Source: Methanospirillum hungatei JF-1 (lineage in GTDB: Archaea; Halobacteriota; Methanomicrobia; Methanomicrobiales; Methanospirillaceae). Taken from it: DNA of 64,000 bases. Location: assembly GCF_000013445.1 (NCBI RefSeq), contig NC_007796.1, positions 2,950,936 to 3,014,935 of the forward strand. The letters run 5' to 3'. A program made the translations under genes and the position numbers. Of this stretch, positions 1 through 7,984 are shown one piece after another; the stretch's first letter is position 1; each line of letters starts with the position of its first letter. The notes under the pieces were generated by a model. The model saw nothing but the letters and a program-made list of their open reading frames with translations. It ran no database searches and was not told where the DNA came from.

Positions 1-1
1 A

Positions 2-971
2 GACACCCATCTTTTCGAAAAACGTATGCTCTCATGGCGGTTCATTTTCATCGTGGACATACCGGTCGGCCTTCTTGCAATCATCCTCGGTTTTCTCTGT
101 ATCCCCCTGCTCAAACCAACAAGTCCGTCAGCAAAACTGGATATTCCAGGTATTCTGCTCCTATTCATAACCCTTGCATCCCTGATATTCGGATTGAATA
201 CCATCACCGGTCCAAATGCTTCCCATGGCATCATAGCACTGGTGCTGGCAGTCATCTTCTGTTTCCTCTTCCTTGTCAGGCAGAAGAGATCTGCTGAACC
301 GCTCATGGATCTCTCACTCTTTAAAAACCGGGCGTACTCATTTCAGAATGCCGATATTCTCATCCTTCAGTTAGGACTTGCCGGAGTGAATTCCTCATGC
401 CCTTTTATCTGGAGATTGTGAAGGCACTCCCAACTGGAACCTCCGGAGCTCTTCTTCTGGCCCTGCCGATTGGGAACATACTCACGGGTCAGATTTCAGG
501 AAAGATATCTGATGTTATCGGTACGAAAAAGCCAATTATCATTGGGTTTATCGTCTGTGTATTCGCTCTCTTCCTCCTATCCACGCTGTCGGTTGAGAGT
601 CATGCCTATCAGGTGGCCATGTACCTCTTCATCCTGGGTGCGGGAGCGGGAGTTGCCTATGGACCACTCAATAGTGCAATTATGGGAGAATCACCGGAGA
701 AGGATCGGGGGATTACCTCAGGCCTTCTGAAGATGATGACAAATTTTGGATCCTCCCTTGGTGTAGCCCTGACATTGCTTGTTGCCGGGTTAGTCATGGG
801 ACCAAAGATGGCCATGGTAGCAGCCCATACGATAAAACCTGCAGAGATAATGCCGGCATTTCAGTCAGCATTCTTCTTCTGTATGGTTCTGCAGATATGG
901 GACTGGTTCTTATCATCCTGGTGAAAGAGAGACAGGCTCCAATGTCAGGTCCATATGAACCGGGGGTATAA
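2..971 (+). pseudogene. DHA2-type MFS drug exporter, 5'-truncated by the window and broken by two frameshifts
   Basis: The fragments match the C-terminal half of an EmrB/QacA-like 14-helix major facilitator exporter: an SWRFIFIVDIPVGLLA segment (the usual WRWIFxxNxPxG loop), then several hydrophobic helices. The frame from base 2 runs to 421. At about 390-396 one base is missing: adding a T to the AATTCC run joins GVN to FLMPFYLEI in the frame open to 924. A second break near 893-897 moves the true C-terminus (MGLVLIILVKERQAPMSG) into a third frame that stops at 969-971. Each frame continues the family alignment, so this is one gene with two indels, or two sequencing errors. The 5' end lies outside the window. 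Confidence 0.85.
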
Positions 972-1008
972 GCATACCTATATCATCATCAGCTAATAGG
1001 TACATACC

Positions 1009-1572
1009 ATGAGCAGAATACCAGAATACCCGTTTGATCCTGCAGTGTCAGAAGTGATCGGAGAAATACTGATGGTTGCGTTGGTGGTTGCACTGGCATC
1101 CATCGTCTCAGCCTTTATGATGGGCCTTATCGGATCGGTCCCTGATACCGCATTTACTGCATTTAAAGCCGATCCTATCTACAATAATACCACAAAGATA
1201 ATTGATGCGGTCAGTGTACTGTGCATGGCAGGTGAGGGAATCAGTGGACGATCCGGGGAGAGTGCCGGTCCGGGAGCAGGAAATGAACTCAAAGACATGA
1301 GTATTCATATCTCCCCTCCGGATGGATCCAGTCATACCGTCTCCTTGTGTGAGGCTATAGGATCAGCTCCGTTCAGAGTAGGACCGGGGACCCAGATATT
1401 TATCGTAAAAAGAGGGGGAACATACTTTTTTGTGAATAATCCAGGCCAGACCGGGTGTGGTGACGGTGGCGGGGGCAACCAAGAGCTGAAACCACACGGA
1501 CTGTGGACGATAACTATCGCTGATACCCTGAAATCCAATACGGTTGTGTATAAAGGAGAGGTATGGTTATAA
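1009..1572 (+). CDS. archaeal type IV pilin-like protein
   Basis: A 187-residue protein with a short charged leader, then DPAVSEVIGEILMVALVVAL and a continuous hydrophobic helix to about residue 47. This is the class III signal / pilin N-terminal domain (PF07790 type) cut by an archaeal prepilin peptidase before assembly into a surface filament. The remainder is a Gly/Ser-rich extracellular domain without a recognised fold. A TATA-like TATAAGCATACC lies about 40 bases before the ATG. It abuts, tail to tail, the chagasin-domain gene on the opposite strand. The filament type is unknown. Confidence 0.8.
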   Translation: MSRIPEYPFDPAVSEVIGEILMVALVVALASIVSAFMMGLIGSVPDTAFTAFKADPIYNNTTKIIDAVSVLCMAGEGISGRSGESAGPGAGNELKDMSIHISPPDGSSHTVSLCEAIGSAPFRVGPGTQIFIVKRGGTYFFVNNPGQTGCGDGGGGNQELKPHGLWTITIADTLKSNTVVYKGEVWL

Positions 1573-2811
1573 TTATCCCATTATCCTCTTACCATTCCAC
1601 TGTCCAGACCAACTCTCCTCTGATTCATGCTTCCATTTTCCGGTAAATGAGGTACAATCATCACTCATGGTAAATTCCAAATCACCAGACTCATCAATTA
1701 TTCCATCTGATTCTTCAGACCATTTACCAATTAATCGATTGTCTTCAACTATTCCAGATATTTTACCATTATCATGCTCATAATTTCCCTCAACTACATT
1801 TCCTTTCTGGGTAAGAGTCATCCTCTGAAAACTCGTATCCCAGATTCCATTCCACTCACATTCGGTATCCATAGGGATAATGGCATTTTGTTCAGAGTAG
1901 GTAATCTGGTCCTGTGAGGAAGGCTCAATTTGCGGATGTAAAGTCGAAATCGGTTGTGGAAAAACGGTCTCTTGTATTCCGGTCTGACTATTTTTATCGG
2001 AGATCACCTCATATTCTTTTGCATAGGTTTTCTCATTACCGGTTTTAGGCTCCCATGATCTGCGATATACAGCATGGAAGGTCTGACTCCCTTCTCTCAC
2101 TGCTCTGATAGTCCAGATATGCATACCACCTCTTCCAACCATTCCTTCCTTCGATTCCGACCGATAAGAATCACTGACAATTTCAAGTCCTTTCGTTACG
2201 GTTACCTCCCACTGGAATCCTGTCGTGGGATTTTCGGAGAGAGAAATTTCATCCATTTCTCCAAGGTAAATCCTGACAGGGCCTTCAGTCTCAGTCCCGG
2301 TCTGGGTAACCGAAGCAGAAGGCTTCTCTACCTCTGAACCAGTATCTGATTTACTGATAACTTCGGGTTCTATGACTGATTTATTGCCAGTATTTGCATC
2401 TGATTCATCTCCAATCAAAATATGTGAATTGGGCAGGACCGTGAAAAAGAATTGCCCGGGTGTCTTTATGATTGCTTCTCCATAATCCCCCGTGAACACA
2501 TAGTCTCCTAAATAGATGACTGAATTTAATGTTGGAGGATTCTCCTCGCTACTATCAGATGGATGATGCAACCTGACAGGACCAATTATATAATAAAATC
2601 TTGCTCCGGAATCTATACGTTTTCCAGATTTTTGTGAAGGAGAAGGAATCTCTGCAGAATAAGATGAATCTGAACCAGTATTAGAGAGAATATTTGCATG
2701 AATATAATCTACCGATTCGTCCATGATACCAATATGAGGATTATTGTCTCCCATTACTGGAATCGTAAAAAATAATATCACCAGTATACATAAGAAATGA
2801 ATTTGGCTCAT
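1573..2811 (-). CDS. secreted protein with chagasin (I42) cysteine-protease inhibitor domain
   Basis: 412 residues with a signal peptide at about 1-21. Residues about 70-135 (GDYVFTGDYGEAIIKTPGQF) resemble the FecR-type domain. Residues about 180-272 carry the three chagasin/I42 loops: NPTTGFQW (194-201), GRGGMHIW (226-233) and the YRRSWEP segment (249-255), which in characterised members plug the active site of papain-like proteases. Residues about 318-410 form a Trp/Gly-rich repeat domain (NGIWDTSFQRMTLTQKGN, GKWSEE, GKWKHE, SGQWNG), probably beta-sheet. Ser/Thr-rich linkers join the parts. It probably acts at the cell surface against extracellular proteases. The domain mix and the target are unverified. 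Confidence 0.75.
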   Translation of the reverse strand: MSQIHFLCILVILFFTIPVMGDNNPHIGIMDESVDYIHANILSNTGSDSSYSAEIPSPSQKSGKRIDSGARFYYIIGPVRLHHPSDSSEENPPTLNSVIYLGDYVFTGDYGEAIIKTPGQFFFTVLPNSHILIGDESDANTGNKSVIEPEVISKSDTGSEVEKPSASVTQTGTETEGPVRIYLGEMDEISLSENPTTGFQWEVTVTKGLEIVSDSYRSESKEGMVGRGGMHIWTIRAVREGSQTFHAVYRRSWEPKTGNEKTYAKEYEVISDKNSQTGIQETVFPQPISTLHPQIEPSSQDQITYSEQNAIIPMDTECEWNGIWDTSFQRMTLTQKGNVVEGNYEHDNGKISGIVEDNRLIGKWSEESDGIIDESGDLEFTMSDDCTSFTGKWKHESEESWSGQWNGKRIMG

Positions 2812-3038
2812 TTGCCTTTACCCCATATACCTGCCCATAGGTTTTACCTCTTCAAATACCTTTTGGTAAGAGAATATTTCGGACTCAAGTACAAATAACC
2901 TGCATATAAGCCATAGTATGAGAATTGTGGATAACCGGGTAAATGATAGAATAGAATGATGAACCTTATTATTCATACAAAGATTCATTGTTGTGAAAAA
3001 TACAATTCATTGGATTAAACCATAATGGAATTTCGAAC

Positions 3039-3650
3039 ATGGAAATATCTGAAGAAGTAATAGACGGGATTCGAGAATTAATCACAATAGGGGTCGGTCA
3101 TTCAGCCGGAATGATAAACGAACTGACCAAAGCTCATGTTACCCTGACCGTCCCTGAAGTCAGGATATTTGATATAAACCACCAGACGGCCCTATCTGCC
3201 CTGGATGTCACCGATCCTGATGAATCATCCCAGGTAATTCTCTCATTCTCCGGAGAATATACCGGTTCATTAAGCCTCATCATCCCCTATAAAAGTGCAA
3301 TACATCTCGTTATTCTCCTGACTGGGGAAGAGGGCTCTCCTGATGAGATGGATGCACTCAGGGTTGAAACTCTCATTGAAGTCGGGAATGTTGTTATCAG
3401 TTCGGTTATGAGCTCATTCTCTATCCTTCTCTCATCTCCTCTCACCTTTCTCTACCCGGTGTACCGGATTGGAAAATGGGTGGAAAATTCTCTTATTATC
3501 AATTCTCACCCCAAACTGGGAATCCTGGCCCGAACGAAATTTCAGATCCAGGATCGTGAGATCGAGGGCTTTTTATTCTTTTCAATTACATCAGAATCAT
3601 TTGACTCTATGCAGCAAACCATTCTGGAGATCATGGAGAAGGGGCTATGA
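3039..3650 (+). CDS. CheC-like phosphatase, first motif altered
   Basis: 203 residues with the two-repeat CheC fold. CheC/CheX/FliY phosphatases dephosphorylate CheY-P using paired E-x2-N motifs. The second motif is intact (EVGN, E114/N117). The first is ELIT (E13, T16 in place of Asn) followed by the usual IGVGHSAGMINELT helix, so one active site is probably weak or lost. The stop codon overlaps the next gene, a PAS kinase, by 4 bases (ATGA), implying translational coupling. A second CheC with both motifs lies 1.5 kb downstream with a CheY between. No cheA, cheW or receptor gene is present. Confidence 0.85.
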   Translation: MEISEEVIDGIRELITIGVGHSAGMINELTKAHVTLTVPEVRIFDINHQTALSALDVTDPDESSQVILSFSGEYTGSLSLIIPYKSAIHLVILLTGEEGSPDEMDALRVETLIEVGNVVISSVMSSFSILLSSPLTFLYPVYRIGKWVENSLIINSHPKLGILARTKFQIQDREIEGFLFFSITSESFDSMQQTILEIMEKGL

Positions 3651-4765
3651 CATCTGATTATGCATCCATCATCTCTCAAAGCCTCAATACCCTCCCGGTT
3701 GGTATCTGCATCATCCGGGAGGATCACACCATCACCTTCTGGAACCGGACTATAGAAACGTGGACCGGTATCAGCCAAATCCAGGCTGAAGGGAGGGTTC
3801 TTGAGGATGTTGTTCCGGTGTTCAGAGAGCATCATGAAAAGTCACGGCTGAAAGTTGTATTTAAAGGAGGCGGACCGGTCATCCTCTCATCACGGTTCCA
3901 TCCGCGGATTTTTCCACTCAGGGATAACTCCCAGAATGAGGGAAAATATCAGCGAATAATAATATCTCCCTTTATTCTTCAGGATGAAGGAACACAGGCG
4001 ATCATCACGGTTGAAGATGTAACGGCCATTACCGAACAGGTCTTCATGTACCGGCAGATAAAAGACCAGTTGGCCTTTGAACTTGAAGAGAAGAAAATAA
4101 CACAACGTGCTCTTGAGATGGCCCTCTCGAAACTGAATAACCTCGCTTCAATCACCCGGCATGACCTGTTAAATTCTCTGACGGTCTTTGAAGGATACTT
4201 AGGGATCATTCTGAATCAGGAACCTGGAGGAAAAATTCAGACGTACCTTGAAAAGATGAGAGAATCGACGTTATCCATGAAACGGCATATCACCTTTGCC
4301 CGTGATTACCAGGAGATGGGTAATGCTGTTCCGGCCTGGTACCACGTTGAATCTTTGGTGAAAAATTCAGGAATAGGACCGAACTTCCGGGATATTATAA
4401 TAGAAACCAATACCGGAAACCTGGAAATTTTAGCAGACCCGCTCATTGTAAAAGCGGTGTACAATCTGCTGGAAAATGCGGTCCGTCATGGAGAACATAC
4501 CACCCACATTACGGTGTCACATGTGAAGGGCCCTGATAGTGTCACCATCATTCTTGAGGATAATGGCGTTGGGGTTCCATCAGATAAAAAGGGACGAATT
4601 TTTAACAAAGGTTTTGGATCAAATACCGGTCTTGGGCTCTTTCTTACAAGAGAGATTCTGGGTATCACCGGGATGCAGATAATCGAGACCGGAACACCGG
4701 GGAAAGGAGCCAGGTTTGAGATCCGGGTTCCTGCCGGTCATTTCAGATATCCGGGAGAGGAATGA
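3647..4765 (+). CDS. soluble PAS-domain sensor histidine kinase
   Basis: 372 residues without membrane segments. A PAS domain covers about 8-130. The H-box SITRHDLLNSLT places the phosphoacceptor at His172. The ATPase domain has an N-box (YNLLENAVRHGE), G1 (EDNGVGVP) and G2 (TGLGLFLTRE), ending in a typical beta-strand. The ITRHD-x-LNS form of the H-box recurs in the kinases at 15451 and, as LNW, at 39425. It overlaps the CheC gene by 4 bases and is followed after 60 bases by a CheY-like gene, so kinase, receiver and two phosphatases appear to form one module. The cytoplasmic ligand is unknown. Confidence 0.9.
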   Translation: MTSDYASIISQSLNTLPVGICIIREDHTITFWNRTIETWTGISQIQAEGRVLEDVVPVFREHHEKSRLKVVFKGGGPVILSSRFHPRIFPLRDNSQNEGKYQRIIISPFILQDEGTQAIITVEDVTAITEQVFMYRQIKDQLAFELEEKKITQRALEMALSKLNNLASITRHDLLNSLTVFEGYLGIILNQEPGGKIQTYLEKMRESTLSMKRHITFARDYQEMGNAVPAWYHVESLVKNSGIGPNFRDIIIETNTGNLEILADPLIVKAVYNLLENAVRHGEHTTHITVSHVKGPDSVTIILEDNGVGVPSDKKGRIFNKGFGSNTGLGLFLTREILGITGMQIIETGTPGKGARFEIRVPAGHFRYPGEE

Positions 4766-4825
4766 GATCTGATATTGCTGACATTTCCACAATCTATTTC
4801 TCAAATCCCGTCATTATGATTATCA

Positions 4826-5191
4826 ATGAGCAGTATCTTAATCGTTGATGATTCAGTATTTCAACGCAGGGTCGTCGGAGCCCCCTTACGTGCCGGGGGA
4901 TTTACGGTCCATGAAGCAGTAGACGGAAATGACGGCCTTCTCAAGATAAAAGAGTTACACCCTGATCTTATCCTCCTTGATATCCTGATGCCTGAAAAAG
5001 ATGGGCTGCAGGTCTTAAAAGAACTTCATGATACCGGGAATACCATACCGGTCGTGATGCTCACCTCTGATGTGCAGGACTCGACCCGGGAGGAATGTCT
5101 CTCTCTTGGAGCTCAGGCATTCCTGAATAAACCTGTGAAAGCCGAAGAACTCATCCCGGTGATTACTTCCCTGATCACGAAAGAATCATGA
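4826..5191 (+). CDS. stand-alone CheY-like response regulator
   Basis: A 121-residue single receiver domain. The acidic pocket is D8/D9, the phosphoacceptor is D52 (ILLDILMPEKDG), the switch Thr is T80 and the conserved Lys is K102 (FLNKPVK). There is no output domain, so it acts by protein contact, as CheY does. It lies between the PAS kinase (3647) and a CheC with two intact motifs (5188), with a 4-base ATGA overlap with the latter. The expected cycle is phosphorylation by the kinase and hydrolysis by CheC. Whether the target is the archaellum motor or something else cannot be read from the sequence. Confidence 0.92.
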   Translation: MSSILIVDDSVFQRRVVGAPLRAGGFTVHEAVDGNDGLLKIKELHPDLILLDILMPEKDGLQVLKELHDTGNTIPVVMLTSDVQDSTREECLSLGAQAFLNKPVKAEELIPVITSLITKES

Positions 5192-5787
5192 ACCATATCA
5201 CACAGCCGGTTCTCGACGGGATGGTGGAACTGGTCAATATCGGAGTTGGACGATCTGCAGGGAGCCTGAATACTCTGACCGGCCATCATGTCAGTTTGCG
5301 GGTTCCGGAGATAAAAATCATTAGGGTTACTGAATTGAAGAAGGAACTTCCCTGTCCTGACCTTCCATTTACCGTCATTAGCCAGGATTATAGTGGTGCT
5401 TTTGATGGCACTGCAATGCTCATGTTTCCGCAGGAGAGTGCTGAAGGCATCTTCCGTCTCATGATCGGTGAAGAGAAAAAAAACCAGACGAATGATGAAC
5501 TCTGGCAGATGACTTTGACTGAAATTGCGAATATCATTGTAAATGCCGTCATGGGATCAATAACCAATATTCTGGGGAAAAAGATAAAGTTCCATATCCC
5601 TGAATACCATGAGGATTCACTGGAGCACATCCTCACCGATTCCCGGTTTCTCGGCGAAGAGACGGTTGCAGTCGTGCATACGATCTTTGAAGTCAGGGAA
5701 ATAGAGATATCCGGAAAGATTGTTATTCTCCTGACTACCCGATCGATCGAGACGATTGCAGAATTTATTACTGAAAAGATGGCATAA
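5188..5787 (+). CDS. CheC-like CheY-P phosphatase
   Basis: A 199-residue CheC-family protein. Both catalytic motifs are intact: ELVN (E14/N17) in the first helix and EIAN (E112/N115) in the second. It overlaps the CheY gene by 4 bases, a strong sign that this receiver is its substrate. It is a paralogue of the CheC at 3039, which has lost the first Asn, so the two may differ in activity or in partner. CheC is normally paired with CheD, and no cheD is present in the window. Confidence 0.88.
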   Translation: MNHITQPVLDGMVELVNIGVGRSAGSLNTLTGHHVSLRVPEIKIIRVTELKKELPCPDLPFTVISQDYSGAFDGTAMLMFPQESAEGIFRLMIGEEKKNQTNDELWQMTLTEIANIIVNAVMGSITNILGKKIKFHIPEYHEDSLEHILTDSRFLGEETVAVVHTIFEVREIEISGKIVILLTTRSIETIAEFITEKMA

Positions 5788-6009
5788 CTCTTTTTTTATC
5801 GTCCGGGTAAAGTATTCACATTCTTCAAGGTATGAATGCACTTTACCGGCAGGTAATGGTACCTGCCTGAAATTCTTCCATGATAATACTCATATCTGTA
5901 TCTTTCCGGAAGAGAACCAGAATTCAGAGTACTGGATGACAGGTAATTCATGGTAACGATATTTGCAGGAAAAAAACTGAATCATGCATCTGAAGAGAAG
6001 GAACCGGTT

Positions 6010-7023
6010 TTAGTCAATCGGTTTCCCATGACCATAATGCTTTAAGAGAAATGCCCGAACTGCATCTGACTGAACCCATCCGTGATCCAGCTGGGTAACA
6101 AGGGCATCAATACGTTTCACCTGCTCAATTATTTCTATATTCTCTTTCGTATCTTCCAGTGAGGCAAGGGACATAATGATTGCAAGAGGATTTCTAATCC
6201 GGTCATTGAGGATCTGAAACTGTTCCATATTATGCTCAATCTGAACCAGACCTTTCTTTTCAATCTCCTTTTCAATCCTGACCAGGGCAGAGACATCATG
6301 AAACTGACCAATAACCTGAATAACCCCATCCGCGGTTATAATAGGGACGATAGAACAATCAAACCAGAAATCCTCTCCATCGTAGGTGAAATGATGGGTT
6401 GCATGAAGAGAACTGCCATATTCAAAGACCGTCTGGATCTGCACCGCGATCTTTTCGTAAAGATCGGATGGGAGAATCTCTTTCAGAGAAGGATATGGCG
6501 AATTTTCTGATGGGAGATGGAAGAAAGCCAGGGCACGGGAATTGAGAAATGCAATGGATGTATCCCGGTTCAGGATGAAGAGCAGATCTTCAGAGAGTTC
6601 AGCAATGGTCCGATACCGTTTTTCGCCCTCAATCAGGGCCTTATCCATGGCATGTTTATAGAGAGCCATCCGGATCGTGGTATGTAATGCCCGTTCATCG
6701 AGTGGTTTTATGAGATACCCGAACGGCTCTGAATGAACCGCTTTCTGAACCGTTGCTTCATCAGAATGGGCCGTAAGGTAGATGGCCGGTATATTATAAT
6801 CTCTGCGGATGGTATCAGCAGCCTCTATTCCGGTCATCTCTCCCCGAAGTGTGATATCCATGATCATAATATCAGGGCGGAGTTCTCCAGCCTTTCTGAC
6901 TGCCTCTTCTCCGGTATCAAGAATATCAAGGACCTCATATCCCAGGTCTTCAAGGCGTGCCCGTATCTCAAGGCCGGTTACAAACTCATCTTCAACGACA
7001 AGTATACGGGTGGCTGAATTCAT
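6010..7023 (-). CDS. receiver-PAS protein with a His-less DHp-like C-terminus
   Basis: 337 residues. The receiver is at 1-125 with phosphoacceptor D56 (IMIMDITLRGEMTG) and K at LIKPLDE. A PAS domain covers about 130-255. The last 80 residues form a helical hairpin whose first helix reads NDRIRNPLAIIMS. It lines up with the kinase H-box H-E-x-R-N-P-L but has Asp where the phosphoacceptor His should be, and no ATPase domain follows. The protein at 13408 has the same layout. It is probably a response regulator that works through PAS and helical-bundle contacts, for example by docking on a kinase. That role is inference. Confidence 0.85.
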   Translation of the reverse strand: MNSATRILVVEDEFVTGLEIRARLEDLGYEVLDILDTGEEAVRKAGELRPDIMIMDITLRGEMTGIEAADTIRRDYNIPAIYLTAHSDEATVQKAVHSEPFGYLIKPLDERALHTTIRMALYKHAMDKALIEGEKRYRTIAELSEDLLFILNRDTSIAFLNSRALAFFHLPSENSPYPSLKEILPSDLYEKIAVQIQTVFEYGSSLHATHHFTYDGEDFWFDCSIVPIITADGVIQVIGQFHDVSALVRIEKEIEKKGLVQIEHNMEQFQILNDRIRNPLAIIMSLASLEDTKENIEIIEQVKRIDALVTQLDHGWVQSDAVRAFLLKHYGHGKPID

Positions 7024-7255
7024 TCTTGTCTGCCTCTGTCAGTGTGACAATGCCGGGATAGGAACTTTGTATATGATCACGGTTACCTGATATCAGCTGA
7101 AGCTCTGGGTATCCTGAAGTCTACGTATTATCATACGAGGAGATAGAGATTGTGATCATCATATTCTCATATATTTTACGCAAAGCCGGGCATCTATGCC
7201 GGGCATGACAGGAGAGGATGAGAGGAGAGGATGAACGAATAATCAGGCAGGAAGA

Positions 7256-7942
7256 TCAGGCAGGAAATTCGATGATATAGCCAAACCCCTGGTACGTCTC
7301 ATATCTGACCGTTCCATTAAGTTGTCCGGCAAGACCCCTGATTAACTGCATCCCCAGTGTATCGGGTTTCTCTATGGCCCCTTTGTCAGGAATCCCAGGT
7401 CCGCTGTCCTGATAGATGAGCCGGTACCGGGAGTTTTCCAAAGAGAAATCTATGCGAATTTCTCCAGACAGCCCCTTTGGAAAGGCGTGCTTAATTGAGT
7501 TGGTAATCAGCTCATTGATGATAAGGCTGAGTGGAACGGCTTTCTCAATCGAGAGGAATACATCTTCTGACCTGACCTTAAGAAGAATAGTCCCCGGGGA
7601 TATCTGGTATGATTCAAAGATATGGTGAGCGATCTTCTCCAGGTAATCCTTGTAATCAATCCTCTTAAAATCTTCTGACTGGTAGAGTTTCTCATGGACA
7701 AGAGCAATTGACCTGATCCGGTTCTGCGACTCCAGAAGAATATCCCTGACTTCCGGTTGCTGTGTGGAACGTGCCTGCATGAAGAGGAGACTTGAGACAA
7801 CCTGCATATTATTCTTAACCCTATGATGAATCTCCTTTAAGAGGATCTCTTTCTCCCGAAGCGATGTTGCTATCTGTTCTTCCATCTCCTTCTGTTTGGT
7901 CACATCACGAAAACCTGATCGGGGATCCTGCCAGGGTTGCAT
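7256..7942 (-). CDS. HisKA_2-type kinase core, separated 3' half of a sensor kinase
   Basis: 228 residues. Residues from about 15 give the coiled link (DVTKQKEMEEQIATSLREKE), then the HisKA_2 H-box EIHHRVKNNMQVVSSLL and an ATPase domain with ELITNSIKHAF and DSGPGIPD. This is the catalytic half of the gene at 7905-10718. A 70-bp insertion containing a 36-bp repeat shifted the frame and left this half to start from an ATG inside the inserted filler. It keeps all catalytic motifs, so it could act as an unregulated soluble kinase if expressed. It overlaps the upstream half by 38 bases, so coupling is possible. Confidence 0.75.
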   Translation of the reverse strand: MQPWQDPRSGFRDVTKQKEMEEQIATSLREKEILLKEIHHRVKNNMQVVSSLLFMQARSTQQPEVRDILLESQNRIRSIALVHEKLYQSEDFKRIDYKDYLEKIAHHIFESYQISPGTILLKVRSEDVFLSIEKAVPLSLIINELITNSIKHAFPKGLSGEIRIDFSLENSRYRLIYQDSGPGIPDKGAIEKPDTLGMQLIRGLAGQLNGTVRYETYQGFGYIIEFPA

Positions 7943-7984
7943 ATGCCCCTTCCATCTCCTTCTGTTTGGTCACATCACGAAAAC
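7879..7984. repeat. 36-bp direct repeat (7879-7914 and 7949-7984) with 34-bp filler
   Basis: The 36 bases from CTTCCATCTCC to CGAAAAC occur twice, 70 bp apart, and encode the same FRDVTKQKEME segment. The 34 bases between (7915-7948, containing GGATCCTGCC) have no counterpart in the protein family. The net insert of 70 bp is not a multiple of three. It ends the sensor half and opens the kinase half in another frame. This looks like an imprecise duplication with filler DNA. Confidence 0.85.
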
